Part shown: in pieces, positions 35,514 through 45,028 of the stretch
How the letters are laid out: every line of letters starts with the position of its first letter
Numbering within the stretch: the stretch's first letter is position 1
Source: Phycisphaeraceae bacterium
GTDB lineage: Bacteria > Planctomycetota > Phycisphaerae > Phycisphaerales > Phycisphaeraceae
Reading direction: 5' to 3'
Assembly: GCA_029260595.1 (NCBI GenBank)
Contig: JAJDCY010000010.1
Span: 62,001-126,000 of the forward strand
DNA: 64,000 bases
Program-made: the position numbers and the translations under genes
The notes under the pieces: generated by a model
What the model was told of the DNA's origin: nothing
What the model saw: the letters and a program-made list of their open reading frames with translations, nothing else
The model's database searches: none

Positions 35514-37487
35514 CTATGACGCCGCGGAGAGTTCCAGAAGTTGCATTGCCTGGGCGACGATGTGATCGGCGCTCAGGCCGGCGTACGCCATCACTTCGTC
35601 GGTTGTGCGGCCGCTCTTGGGGATGCGCTTGACGTGCATCTGGCAGACGTTGAATCCGCCGCCGTCCGCGGAAACGACATCCGCGATTGCGCTGCCGATC
35701 CCGCCGCCGTAGTTGTCTTCGAGCGTAAGGACCATGCCGTTGTTCTCGTTAGCCAGGTCGAGGATCTCGTCGCCGTCGAACGGGATGCTGTAGAGGTCGA
35801 CCAGGGTTGCGTCGATGCCCTCGGCGTCAAGGCGTTCGAGCGCCTTGTTCGCCTCGTGGACCATGTAGCCAGAGGCGACGATCAGCAGGTCGCGCCCCTC
35901 GGACAGAACCTCGTGACCGCCGAGGCGGAACTGGTCGTTTTCGCCGTAGAGGAACTCGACGTTTGGCCGTAGTGTGCGCATGTAGCACGGGCCGTAGTGC
36001 TCGGTCATCGCGACGGTGAGGGCGTAGGCTTGGTAGGCGTCGGACGGCTGGAGGAAGTAGCAGCCGGGCTGCCCGCTGTGGTTGGTGACCGAGGCCCACG
36101 AGCGGAACCATGCGACATCGGGCAGCGACATCTGGCTGGGCCCGTCGGCGGCGAGCGAGATGCCGGCGTGCGAGCCGACAATCTTGAGGTTCGCGCCGCT
36201 GTTGATCGCCATCTCGATCTGGTCGTAGCCACGTGCGACGAACTTGGCGAAGGTCGATGTAATCGGGATTTTGCCGGCGGCGCTCAGGCCAGCGCCGACC
36301 GAGTACATGTTCTGCTCGGCGATGCGGCATTCGAGGAAGCGGTTGGTGAGCTTCTCATCTTTATAAAAGTCCTCGGCGAAGGTCGAGTTTTTCACGTCGC
36401 AGTCGAGGGCGACGACGTTCGGGTTGGCGTGGCCGACTGCGCGAAGAGCGATGCCGTATGCCCGCCGTGTTGCCATCACGCCCTTGGCGATCATGCCTTC
36501 CAAGCCGAACGCCTTGGCGGCTTCGCTGAGGTTGGCTGGTGCGGGGCTCGCTGTGGCCGGGCTCTGTCGCGGCGGGAGCATGCCCAGTTGCAGTGGCGTG
36601 TCGGCTGCAGCACCGAGTTGCTGACCGGTCTGGTCGAGCTCGGCGATTGCCTTGGCCATGTCGTCGCCGGTCGCGGGTTTGCCGTGGTGGCCGTGGCCTT
36701 GCTGTGACGGGCTGCCCCAACCCTTGACTGTTTTCGCGACGATCGCGACCGGGGTCGCGGCCGGGTCGTGCACGGCTTGGGCGTGGGTGCTTAGTGCGTC
36801 CTGGATCTCGGTGGGGTTGTGCCCGTCGATCGTCAGCGCGTTGAACCCGGCGGCCTCCAGCTTGGCGGCGAGTGTCTCGGCTGATTGCTGCGGGCTGACG
36901 ACGTCGGACTGTGCGTACGCATTGCAGTTAAAGATCGGGCACACAGCGGCGAGTCGGTGATCCTTAAGGAAATCAACGGCTTCCCAGATTTGTCCCTCGC
37001 GCGATTCGCCGTCGCCGATGATGCAGTACACGCGCTTGTCCAACTCGTCGATCTTCGCGGCGGCTGCGATGCCGGCTGCGACGCTGAGTCCCTGGCCGAG
37101 CGAGCCAGTCGCGGCGTCGAAGAACGGGAAGCCCTCGATTGGGTTCGGGTGCCCGTCGATCATCGAGTCGATCGCGCGGAGCGAGAGCGCATCGTCGGTC
37201 GTCATCGGCCGCCACTGGTCGGGGCTCTTGCCGATCATCACGCCCAGGTCGGCGCACGCGGCGTAGACGATCGGCACGGCGTGGCCTTCGCTGAGCACGA
37301 GGCGGTCGCTGCTGGGGTGCAGCGGGTTGGCCGGCTCGTGTCGCATGTGCTGGTACATCAGCACGGCGACCAGGTGGGACAGGCTCGCGGCTGTCGTCGG
37401 GTGGCCTGATCCGGCGGCGGCGGTCATCTCGTAGCTGAGTTTGGAAAGCTCAATCGCCTTGGCGTGCACGGTGGAATCGAATGACAT
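35514..37487 (-). CDS. tkt: Transketolase
   Basis: A 657-residue thiamine-diphosphate enzyme that transfers two-carbon units in the pentose phosphate pathway. The N-terminal GSGHPTTAASLSHL, the TPP-binding segment IIGDGESREGQIWEAV with an Asn-containing metal site (FNCNAYAQSD), the pyrimidine-binding FLECRIAEQNMYSVGAG and a C-terminal transketolase domain are all visible. AAGGA upstream supports the ATG at 37487 over a start 27 bases earlier. The ExbB-like gene follows 50 bp downstream, then glgP. Confidence 0.94.
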   Translation of the reverse strand: MSFDSTVHAKAIELSKLSYEMTAAAGSGHPTTAASLSHLVAVLMYQHMRHEPANPLHPSSDRLVLSEGHAVPIVYAACADLGVMIGKSPDQWRPMTTDDALSLRAIDSMIDGHPNPIEGFPFFDAATGSLGQGLSVAAGIAAAAKIDELDKRVYCIIGDGESREGQIWEAVDFLKDHRLAAVCPIFNCNAYAQSDVVSPQQSAETLAAKLEAAGFNALTIDGHNPTEIQDALSTHAQAVHDPAATPVAIVAKTVKGWGSPSQQGHGHHGKPATGDDMAKAIAELDQTGQQLGAAADTPLQLGMLPPRQSPATASPAPANLSEAAKAFGLEGMIAKGVMATRRAYGIALRAVGHANPNVVALDCDVKNSTFAEDFYKDEKLTNRFLECRIAEQNMYSVGAGLSAAGKIPITSTFAKFVARGYDQIEMAINSGANLKIVGSHAGISLAADGPSQMSLPDVAWFRSWASVTNHSGQPGCYFLQPSDAYQAYALTVAMTEHYGPCYMRTLRPNVEFLYGENDQFRLGGHEVLSEGRDLLIVASGYMVHEANKALERLDAEGIDATLVDLYSIPFDGDEILDLANENNGMVLTLEDNYGGGIGSAIADVVSADGGGFNVCQMHVKRIPKSGRTTDEVMAYAGLSADHIVAQAMQLLELSAAS

Positions 37488-37635
37488 AGGGAAGGATCCT
37501 TGTGATAAACCCACCCGTGAATCGCGGGTCAGGCGGCGTCAAGGGAACAGAGCATTATTACACCGCAATTTCCCGCAACAAGCAATGCGCGGGCGGCTGT
37601 GATTTTATTGGTATCGGGTTGTGGACGCGCAGGGG

Positions 37636-39012
37636 TTAGGTGTCGCCGCGCCGCGGGGCCGGGCCACACCCGTCGACGCCGGGGCCGTAGGTGATGGCGT
37701 TTTTGCCTTGGCGTTTGGATTGGATCGCCATCTGGTCGGCTTTTTCGATTAGCTGTTCGGGCGTCCTGCCATCCCAGGGGAATCCGGCTAGCCCGCCGGA
37801 GATCGTCAGTGCCCCCGGTGCCTGATTGGTGAGTTTGGGGAAGCGGTGGGTGCGGACCGCTTGTTGGAACCGGTCCGCGGCCTGGCGGACGTCCTGGGGG
37901 TGGTGGCTGTTGGGTTTACGCGGGCCGGCTGAGTCCCAGAAGATCACCGCGAACTCGTCGCCGCCGACCCGGGCGACCACATCGTGCTCGCGGACGACCG
38001 AGCGCATGAGCTTGGCTGTCTCGCGGAGGATCTCGTCGCCCGCGGCGTGCCCGTAGCGGTCGTTGTAGGACTTGAAGTCGTCGATATCGAACACCAGGAC
38101 GGTGACCTGGAAGCGCTCATCGGCGGCGCGGTCGAGCAGCTTCGATAAGAACTGATTGAAGTACCGGCGGTTGCGGACGTCGGTCAGCTCGTCGCTCAGC
38201 GCCATGTGGCGTAGTTGGTGGACGTGGCGGTCCAATGCGAGCCAGCGACCAAGCCATGGGGCCCAGGGCGCGAGCGATTCGTCGGTGGCGGGTGGAGCTG
38301 CCCAGAGTGTTCCGAACGCTCGGCCGTGGTGCTCGACTGTGGCTGTGGCGGCGCTGGCCGGTGGTGATTCACCTTCGCCGGTCAAGCCGATGCCGTGCAG
38401 CCCGCTGCGGTCGGCGATAATTCGTAGCGCCAGGTCTGGTAGGTGCGAGTGATTGCTTAGTGCTTCGTCGATCAGGTCGATGTCGCCGAGCGCTTCACCG
38501 GCATCTACGCCGGTCGCCGGTTGGTCGGGCGGGTCTTCGATGATCGTTGGGCCGGGAGTGGCCTCGGTTGGCGGCGCTGCATCGTTGGTCGATAGGAACG
38601 AGTCCGGCCACCAGGGCGCGTCGGTTGTGATTGGTTCGGCTTGGTACGCATCGAAGCCGGCGCTGATGGCTAGGTCGCGTTGTTCATGGGTGTCATCGAG
38701 TCCGACGACTACCCGCTGAGCGGTCGGCGCAAGGCGCCGCAGCGCTCTCGCCATCGGTGATGCCGGCTGGTCGAGGGTCTGTGCGGCGATCAGCAGCACC
38801 TCGGGTCGGTCCTGCGGCGCACGGTCTTGAGCGAGGTAACCCAGGGCTAATAGGTCGTTCTCTACGCAATCCACGCGTGCAATGCTCGGGCAACGCGACA
38901 GTTGATCTCGCTGGCGTTCACAGAACGCTTTGTCACCAACCACAAGTACCGCGATACCGGCGTTGGGCCGGGAAAACAGAGTCGGTGGTTGTCGTTGGAT
39001 CGAGTGTGTCAT
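37636..39012 (-). CDS. GGDEF diguanylate cyclase with a receiver-like N-terminal half
   Basis: A 458-residue cytoplasmic protein that makes cyclic di-GMP. The catalytic loop is intact, RVGGDEFAV with GGDEF at 350-354, and an inhibitory I-site RxxD is present five residues before it (Arg341-Glu-His-Asp344), so product feedback is expected. Residues 20-130 have the shape of a receiver domain (VLVVGDKAFCERQ..., VLLIAAQTL, VVVGLDDTHEQRDLAISAGFDAY), but the usual acceptor aspartate is not clear. Between them lies a Pro/Ala-rich linker and a possible GAF-like helical part. No EAL protein is adjacent. The protein encoded just upstream is cotranscribed by position. Confidence 0.88.
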   Translation of the reverse strand: MTHSIQRQPPTLFSRPNAGIAVLVVGDKAFCERQRDQLSRCPSIARVDCVENDLLALGYLAQDRAPQDRPEVLLIAAQTLDQPASPMARALRRLAPTAQRVVVGLDDTHEQRDLAISAGFDAYQAEPITTDAPWWPDSFLSTNDAAPPTEATPGPTIIEDPPDQPATGVDAGEALGDIDLIDEALSNHSHLPDLALRIIADRSGLHGIGLTGEGESPPASAATATVEHHGRAFGTLWAAPPATDESLAPWAPWLGRWLALDRHVHQLRHMALSDELTDVRNRRYFNQFLSKLLDRAADERFQVTVLVFDIDDFKSYNDRYGHAAGDEILRETAKLMRSVVREHDVVARVGGDEFAVIFWDSAGPRKPNSHHPQDVRQAADRFQQAVRTHRFPKLTNQAPGALTISGGLAGFPWDGRTPEQLIEKADQMAIQSKRQGKNAITYGPGVDGCGPAPRRGDT

Positions 39013-39027
39013 GGCGGGTCAGTTATT

Positions 39028-39708
39028 TTAGTCGCCGTTGTAGCCGGGCTCGGGATTGACCGGATCGTGATGAAGCCGCAGGGGCGGAAGTTCGCGCGGG
39101 TGGGACAGGTCTTCGAGCGGCTCATCGTGGTCGGTGTCAGCGTCGGGCTCGTCGCTCATGTCGAGCAGCATGTCCAACTCCTCGCCGGTCAGGAGCGGCT
39201 GGTTTCTTTCGAGCAACGGTGAGTCGGGCTGGGTCGAGTCGTCATCAAGCAGGTCACCGCCGGTGCGCCCGGCTCGGCTGGCCTTCGGCTTAGCTTGGCT
39301 GGCGTCGCGGCAAGTTGTGTTGTGAGTCAGCGGCTCGCGTTGGTCGGTGTTTGGACGATCGATGCGCGATTCGCCCAGGTCCAGGTGCGAGAGCGTCGGT
39401 TTCTTGCCGTTGGAATCACCCGGGTCGTACCGCCAGCACGCGGCCTTGGGGTAGAACCGGCGAACGGCTTCGACCAACTCGCGCAGCCGCCGTGTTTCGC
39501 CGGGCCGCTCGACGACCACGGTGCCCACACCGCCGCGGGCCATCGCAAGCATCAGCGCGACCGGGTCGGTAACGACCTCAAACGGGACGCTTCGCTTCCA
39601 CAGCCCGGCCAGCAGTGCGTTGGGCAGCGACTGTTGGGGTTGGACCAACACAACACACCGGTGCTGGGTCACGGGCTTCGTTGGTTTCGTTGTGGGGTCG
39701 TGGATCAT
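39028..39708 (-). CDS. Hypothetical protein paired with the GGDEF gene
   Basis: A 226-residue protein with no signal peptide or membrane span. The N-terminal half has an alternating beta pattern (HRCVVLVQPQQSLPNALL, VVTDPVALMLAMA, VGTVVVERPGETRRLRELVEAVRRFYP) that could be a receiver-like or Rossmann-type fold. The second half is acidic and disordered, rich in Asp and Glu, with a short repeat-like LLTGEELDMLLDMSDEPD. It ends 15 bp before the GGDEF start on the same strand. Function unknown; I do not recognise a family. Confidence 0.5.
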   Translation of the reverse strand: MIHDPTTKPTKPVTQHRCVVLVQPQQSLPNALLAGLWKRSVPFEVVTDPVALMLAMARGGVGTVVVERPGETRRLRELVEAVRRFYPKAACWRYDPGDSNGKKPTLSHLDLGESRIDRPNTDQREPLTHNTTCRDASQAKPKASRAGRTGGDLLDDDSTQPDSPLLERNQPLLTGEELDMLLDMSDEPDADTDHDEPLEDLSHPRELPPLRLHHDPVNPEPGYNGD

Positions 39709-39977
39709 GGATGTCCGTCGCACAGACCGGTCATGCCCGGCTCGGCCCACGGGACCGGCGGGTTAGGTGATCGTACGGGGTCGGTCCTGGCCGATTCCCC
39801 CTGCGGAATTGTATCCGTGTTCCTCACACGCTTTCCAGAGGGCCCACCCTCGGCGACCCCGCCGATTCCGGCTGGTTTGCAGGCGGCTAGGCCGACCTTT
39901 ATATTACGCGGTCCACCCAACGCCACACTGGCGGGGGGCGAGCATGGCCAGACTCTGCTTTACAGGGGTGCCTTGAT

Positions 39978-40259
39978 ATGCCTCGTGTCTGCAAATTTAC
40001 CGGCCGAAAGACCTCCGCGGGCAACACCTACACCCACCGGGGCAAGGCCAAGTACCTCGGCGGTGTCGGTACCAAGATCACGGGCAAGACCAAGCGCAAG
40101 TTCCGCCCGAACATCCAGAAGGTCACGGCTGTGATCGATGGGTCGGTCCAGCGGGTCAAAGTGTCCACCAAGGCGATGCGGATGGGGCTGGTCATCAAGC
40201 CTCTTAAACGCCGCTACGGCTACACCGCCGAGCAGAACGCAGCGGTTGAACAGTCTTAA
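39978..40259 (+). CDS. rpmB: 50S ribosomal protein L28
   Basis: A 93-residue basic ribosomal protein. The N-terminal PRVCKFTGRKTSAGNTYTH and the KTKRKFRPNIQKVT core are the L28 signature. It is longer than many L28 proteins through a C-terminal tail ending in EQNAAVEQS. The ATG at 39978 is preceded by AGGGG ten bases upstream. A TATATT hexamer sits about 80 bases upstream of the ATG, possibly part of a promoter. Confidence 0.95.
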   Translation: MPRVCKFTGRKTSAGNTYTHRGKAKYLGGVGTKITGKTKRKFRPNIQKVTAVIDGSVQRVKVSTKAMRMGLVIKPLKRRYGYTAEQNAAVEQS

Positions 40260-40653
40260 CCAGCGCCAGATCAATTAGATACGAATAGTAATCGATGCGC
40301 GATCAGTGCCGACGGGCTGTGGGCGAGATCGGCCCTCGATCCGAGATCTAGCCGGGTTGGCCGGAGGTGAGCACGCATTGGCCCGACTATGGGGCGTTGT
40401 TAGACCAGAAAGCTGGACGATTTGCCCCTAGAAGCCGCGAAAACATTTGACCGGCTGGATTTGTGTGATATTTCTTATGATGTCGGTGGTGCGGTTTGTG
40501 ACGGTTGTAGCGGATAATCAACCAGCCGGTGCCTAAGATTGAGGCGGTGTCGCGTGGCAGGGGCGGCAGCGATTCGGGGGCGGCTGGTACGGCCGAGGTG
40601 TGGGCGATTGACGCGTAGCTTGTGGGTATGAGCCCACCGGTGTCACCGGCGTC
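40260..40653 (+). other. Intergenic region between rpmB and dnaG
   Basis: 394 bases without a gene that I can support. The stretch around 40435-40520 is less GC-rich than its surroundings and contains TTGACC (40447-40452), a possible -35 hexamer, but no well-placed -10. I see no hairpin terminator or RNA gene. Confidence 0.4.
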
Positions 40654-42588
40654 ATGGATTCGGCGGCGAAGCGGATGATGAAGGATTCTGAGGACCAAAA
40701 ACTCCAGGTTCAGCAGGCGACCGATGTGGTCCGGCTGATCGGCGAGCACGTTGCGCTGCGAGCGAAGGGCCGCGAGTATGTCGGTTTGTGCCCGTTCCAC
40801 GACGACAGCAACCCGTCGATGCAAGTCTCGCCGGCGAAGCAGATCTACAAGTGTTTCAGTTGTGGTGCCGGGGGCGATGTGTTCAGCTTCGTGATGAATT
40901 ATCACAAGGTTGGGTTCGTCGAGGCGCTGAAGATCCTCGCGGAGCGGGCCGGGATCCGGCTGACGCGGCGCGGGCAAACACAGCCGCAGGGCGAGTCGCC
41001 GCGTGAGCGCATCGCCGAAGCCAATCAACTGGCGGTCGCGTACTTCCGCGCACGCTTTAACGACCCGCAACTCGGCGCGACCGCGCAGCGATACACGCAG
41101 GACCGTGGGATCACGCCCGAGATGATCGAGGCGTTCGCGATCGGCTACGCACCCGATGGGTGGGACGGGTTGATCCGCGAGCTGTCCGGCAAGTTCGATG
41201 ACGATGGGCTGATCCAGGCCGGGCTGGCAACCAAGCGCAGCGGCGGCAATGGGGGGTGTTACGACAGGTTCCGCCACCGGTTGATTTTTCCGATCTTCGA
41301 TGCGTTAGGCCGGCCGATCGCGTTCGGCGGGCGGCGGCTGCGCGAAGAGGACGAACCGAAGTACCTCAACAGCCCCGAGACGCCGGTATTCAACAAGTCC
41401 GCGACGCTTTACGGGCTGCATCTAGCGAAAAAAGCGATCGTCGATCAGCAAACGGTGGTCGTCGTCGAGGGGTACACCGATGTCGTCGCTTGTCACCAGG
41501 CCGGCGTGAAGAATGTTGTCGCGACGCTTGGGACTTCGCTGACGGCGGAGCATGTGCGCGTATTGTCGCGGCTATGCGAGAAGGTTGTGTTGGTGTTCGA
41601 TGCGGATGCCGCCGGTGAGAAGGCGGCCGATCGCGCTGCGGAACTGTTCCTCGCCGGCCAACTCGATATCGCCGTCGCGGTATTGCCTGCTGGTTCCGAT
41701 CCCGCCGAGTTGTTGCGCAAAGCCGAGGGCTTGGCCGTCTGGCAGCGAGTCATTGACGGTGCCGCTGATGCTTTGGATTACAAGTTCGATCAGGTCCGCC
41801 GGTTGCTTGGCGAGACGGATACGTTAGCCGGGCGGCACGCCCTCGCGGAGGAGTTTGTGGGCCGGTTGGGGTCGCTGGGGTTGAGTCAATGGCTTGGGCG
41901 GACCGGCTGGACCGGGCGGGCGCTGATGGTTCAGCGGCTTGGTGATTTGTTGCGGATGAATACGCGGGGCGTCGAGGCGCTGCTTAAACAGAGCTCGCCC
42001 TCACGACGGCCTGCGGTGACTGAGCGCAGCTACGACGAGCGCGTGCCGGTTGAGGAAAATCCCGAGCCGGGCGTTGTCTTGGCCGATTTGCCGCATACAA
42101 TTAAAGCTATACAGGTGGCTGAACGGCAACTGATCGGTTGCCTGCTACACCAGCCGGGGCTGTTTCACCGAGCATTGCCGGATGGGGCGTGCTTGGACGA
42201 GTCCGTAACGCCTTCTGACGTCACGCACACGGAGACTCAACGCCTGTACACCCTACTCTACGAGCATCTGGTTGAAGGGCGAGAGGTCACGCTAGGCGGT
42301 GTCCTAGCCGAGCTTGCCAGCCGCGACGAGCAGGACCTCGCTTCCTTGGCCACGGGGGCCGAATCGCAGGTCGACGAAGAAACGGTTGATCGCCCGGACA
42401 AACTCGAAACGATGTTTGAGACGGCCGTCGCCCAGATTGTTTCCACCCGGACCCAACGGGCGTATCAGCACACCCGCCAGCAGGCGATCGACAGCACGGA
42501 CAGCGACGTGACCCGACAGGATCAGATATTCAAAGAGGTATTAGAACACCAGCGGGCGAACCCTTCGCCGGTGCGCATCGCGCGGTAG
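40654..42588 (+). CDS. dnaG: DNA primase
   Basis: A 644-residue primase that synthesises RNA primers at the replication fork. The zinc-binding CHC2 site is Cys46, His49, Cys67 and Cys70 in GLCPFHDDSNPSM and YKCFSCGAGGD. The core contains DRFRHRLIFPIFDALGRPIAFGGR. The TOPRIM domain reads VVVVEGYTDVVACHQAG and VVLVFDADAAGEKAA, with the acidic catalytic residues. The C-terminal helical part binds the helicase. The ATG at 40654 is the longest start; one at 40675 is possible. rpoD follows about 215 bp downstream, forming the dnaG-rpoD pairing seen in other bacteria. Confidence 0.95.
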   Translation: MDSAAKRMMKDSEDQKLQVQQATDVVRLIGEHVALRAKGREYVGLCPFHDDSNPSMQVSPAKQIYKCFSCGAGGDVFSFVMNYHKVGFVEALKILAERAGIRLTRRGQTQPQGESPRERIAEANQLAVAYFRARFNDPQLGATAQRYTQDRGITPEMIEAFAIGYAPDGWDGLIRELSGKFDDDGLIQAGLATKRSGGNGGCYDRFRHRLIFPIFDALGRPIAFGGRRLREEDEPKYLNSPETPVFNKSATLYGLHLAKKAIVDQQTVVVVEGYTDVVACHQAGVKNVVATLGTSLTAEHVRVLSRLCEKVVLVFDADAAGEKAADRAAELFLAGQLDIAVAVLPAGSDPAELLRKAEGLAVWQRVIDGAADALDYKFDQVRRLLGETDTLAGRHALAEEFVGRLGSLGLSQWLGRTGWTGRALMVQRLGDLLRMNTRGVEALLKQSSPSRRPAVTERSYDERVPVEENPEPGVVLADLPHTIKAIQVAERQLIGCLLHQPGLFHRALPDGACLDESVTPSDVTHTETQRLYTLLYEHLVEGREVTLGGVLAELASRDEQDLASLATGAESQVDEETVDRPDKLETMFETAVAQIVSTRTQRAYQHTRQQAIDSTDSDVTRQDQIFKEVLEHQRANPSPVRIAR

Positions 42589-42804
42589 GACGCGACGAAA
42601 TAGAGAGTACGAACGCAGCAGCATCCGCAGGGGCAGGAAAGGAGGTTATTGGCAGGACATCGCAGGTGGGAGATTGGCGGCGTGCAGTGAGAAAGGACGC
42701 CGCGGCACCGATCGGTGGGAAACGGATCGGTGCGGATCGTGATCACGGGTGGGGATGATTGGTGGGGACTGGTGGGGGAAAAAGGTGTTGAGAGTGGACG
42801 GACT

Positions 42805-44556
42805 ATGAACCCCAGGGGCTATGGTAAGCGTATGGCGATCACACAAACACACCCGGCATTACTGGAACTGATGGGATGCGGGCAGGAACGCGGGCAGATC
42901 ACGTTCGATGATCTGATTGCTCTGCTCCCCGACGAAATGGTGGACCCCGATCAGATCGACCGGCTGCTGGTCGATTTTAGTGCGCTCGGGGTCCGGATCG
43001 TCAGCGGGGAGTATCAGCCGGTGCAGTTCCGCGCGACCCCTCCGCCGCAGATCCCGGAACCGGAAGGAGTCGTCGGCCCGGACACCCTCCGCGAGGACCT
43101 GGCCGAGGCGTTGCAGGAAGCATCCAACCGGCGGATCGACGACCCGGTGCGGATGTACCTCACGCAGATGGGCGAGATCAGCCTACTCACACGCGAAGAG
43201 GAGATCCGCCTGGCGAAGAAGATCGAAACCACGCGGATGATCTTCCGCCGCAAGGTGCTCGAAAACGACTACGCGATCGGTGCCGCGGTTGAGATTCTCG
43301 CGATGGTCAACGATGGCGACCTGCCGTTCGACCGGACGATGAAGATCTCGACGGCCGAGGACGACGCGAAGGGCAAGATCGCGGCGCGCATCCCGGTTAA
43401 CCTCAAGACGATTCGCCGTTTACTCGAGTTGAACCGCGCTGATTGGAATGAGCTCGAAGCGCCCGGCCGCAAGACCAAGGGCGAGATCGCCGAGTATCAC
43501 GAGGCGATCCGCGTTCGTCGGCGCAAGATGACGACACTGATCGAAGAGCTGTCGCTGCGGACGAGCAAGGTCCAGCCGCTGCTGAAGAAGCTGCGGTCGA
43601 TCTGCACCAAGATGGTGCAGCTACGCAACGAACTGGTCCAGGCCGATCAGCGACCGGATCGCTTCGACCCCGAAGACGTGATGGTGATGCGCGAGGAGCT
43701 TTCCGGCTTGCGGTCATTGGTGCTCGAAGACCCCGGCACCCTGCACGACAGCGTGCGTGAGATCACGGAAGTCTTCGATGAGTACGAGCGTGCCAAGCGC
43801 GACCTGTCCGGGGGCAACCTGCGGCTGGTCGTATCGATCGCGAAGAAGTACCGCAACCGTGGGCTGAGCTTCCTGGACATCATCCAGGAGGGCAACACCG
43901 GCCTGATGCGCGCGGTCGACAAGTATGAGTACAAGCGTGGGTATAAGTTCTCCACCTACGCGACGTGGTGGATCCGCCAGGCGATTACGCGGGCAATCGC
44001 GGACCACGCGCGCACCATCCGTATCCCGGTGCACATGATCGAGACGATGACGCGGCTGCGCAACATCGCCAAGAATCTGTTGCAGGATCTCGGGCGCGAG
44101 CCGACGATCGAGGAGATCGCCGAAGCGGCGGAGATGCCGGTGGTCGAGGCGCGGCGTGTGCTCAAGATCAGCCGCCACCCGATCAGCCTCGACCGGCCGG
44201 TCGGCGAGTCGGAAGATTCGTACTTCGGCGACTTCATCGAAGACGAATCAGCCGGCAGCCCGTCGGACGCCGTGATGCAGGACATGCTCCGCAACCGTAT
44301 CGAGCAGGTGCTACGGACGCTGACCTACCGCGAGCGCGAGATCATCAAGCTGCGGTACGGGATCGGCGACGGGTACACCTACACGCTCGAAGAGGTCGGG
44401 CGGATCTTCAAGGTCACCCGCGAGCGCGTCCGCCAGGTCGAAGCCAAAGCCATCCGCAAGCTCCAGCACCCCGTGCGCAGCCGCAAGCTGACCGGGTTCC
44501 TGGACGGCTCGGTTCAGCAGGAGGAAGACGATCTGACGGAGGAAGACGAAGAGTAA
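42805..44556 (+). CDS. rpoD: RNA polymerase sigma factor RpoD (primary sigma-70)
   Basis: A 583-residue housekeeping sigma factor. Region 1.1 occupies the N-terminus ([23 protein letters not shown]), region 1.2 starts near [22 protein letters not shown]. Regions 2.3-2.4 that melt and read the -10 are [19 protein letters not shown]; region 3 is [13 protein letters not shown]; region 4.2 is [22 protein letters not shown] for the -35. A non-conserved insertion of about 200 residues lies between regions 1.2 and 2. The ATG at 42805 is chosen; ATG at 42832 is an alternative. The tail is very acidic. Confidence 0.96.
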   Translation: MNPRGYGKRMAITQTHPALLELMGCGQERGQITFDDLIALLPDEMVDPDQIDRLLVDFSALGVRIVSGEYQPVQFRATPPPQIPEPEGVVGPDTLREDLAEALQEASNRRIDDPVRMYLTQMGEISLLTREEEIRLAKKIETTRMIFRRKVLENDYAIGAAVEILAMVNDGDLPFDRTMKISTAEDDAKGKIAARIPVNLKTIRRLLELNRADWNELEAPGRKTKGEIAEYHEAIRVRRRKMTTLIEELSLRTSKVQPLLKKLRSICTKMVQLRNELVQADQRPDRFDPEDVMVMREELSGLRSLVLEDPGTLHDSVREITEVFDEYERAKRDLSGGNLRLVVSIAKKYRNRGLSFLDIIQEGNTGLMRAVDKYEYKRGYKFSTYATWWIRQAITRAIADHARTIRIPVHMIETMTRLRNIAKNLLQDLGREPTIEEIAEAAEMPVVEARRVLKISRHPISLDRPVGESEDSYFGDFIEDESAGSPSDAVMQDMLRNRIEQVLRTLTYREREIIKLRYGIGDGYTYTLEEVGRIFKVTRERVRQVEAKAIRKLQHPVRSRKLTGFLDGSVQQEEDDLTEEDEE

Positions 44557-45028
44557 AGCGCGTGCGAGGCACCTCCAGGCCGCGATGCGGCGGAGGGATC
44601 GCCTTGGGCCAAGCTGGATCTCGTGCCCGCACGGCATCGGGGAACATGGCCATGCGCCGTGGTCGCGATGCGTGGATGTCGATCGCACGCCCACCGGTGC
44701 GGCGACGGGCCGACGGCTGCACGGTTTCGCTTGGATTTTAGATCTGACGGATCGATGTGGGTTGCATGAAGGCCTCCGGGTACGGACAATCCCTGCCCTG
44801 ATTGTGTCAACCTGGCAGGCCCGGCGATCGTCGTGCACCGAGGGGGCGGGCGGCGTCGAGAGCGGCGAGAACGGACAGGCCGGCCCGCTAATGGTTGAGG
44901 CGGGCCGATATCAACGCGATGGATACGCACGAATGAGTAGTGGGATCGTGGTACCGGGAACGACTGGGCGGGTGCCCCTGCCCAGGGGTAGCCGTGGGCG
45001 CGACGGGAGTCGCCGCCGGCCGGTGTCG
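44557..45028 (+). other. Intergenic region between rpoD and the cyclase gene
   Basis: 472 bases, if the cyclase starts at 45029. The frame of the cyclase stays open upstream, so starts at 44933 or 44891 would shorten this gap. I see no RNA gene, terminator or convincing promoter in it. Confidence 0.35.

Noticed and set aside
40387..41277. Minus-strand 296-codon ORF.
   Set aside because: It runs opposite the N-terminal half of dnaG and has no recognisable motif.
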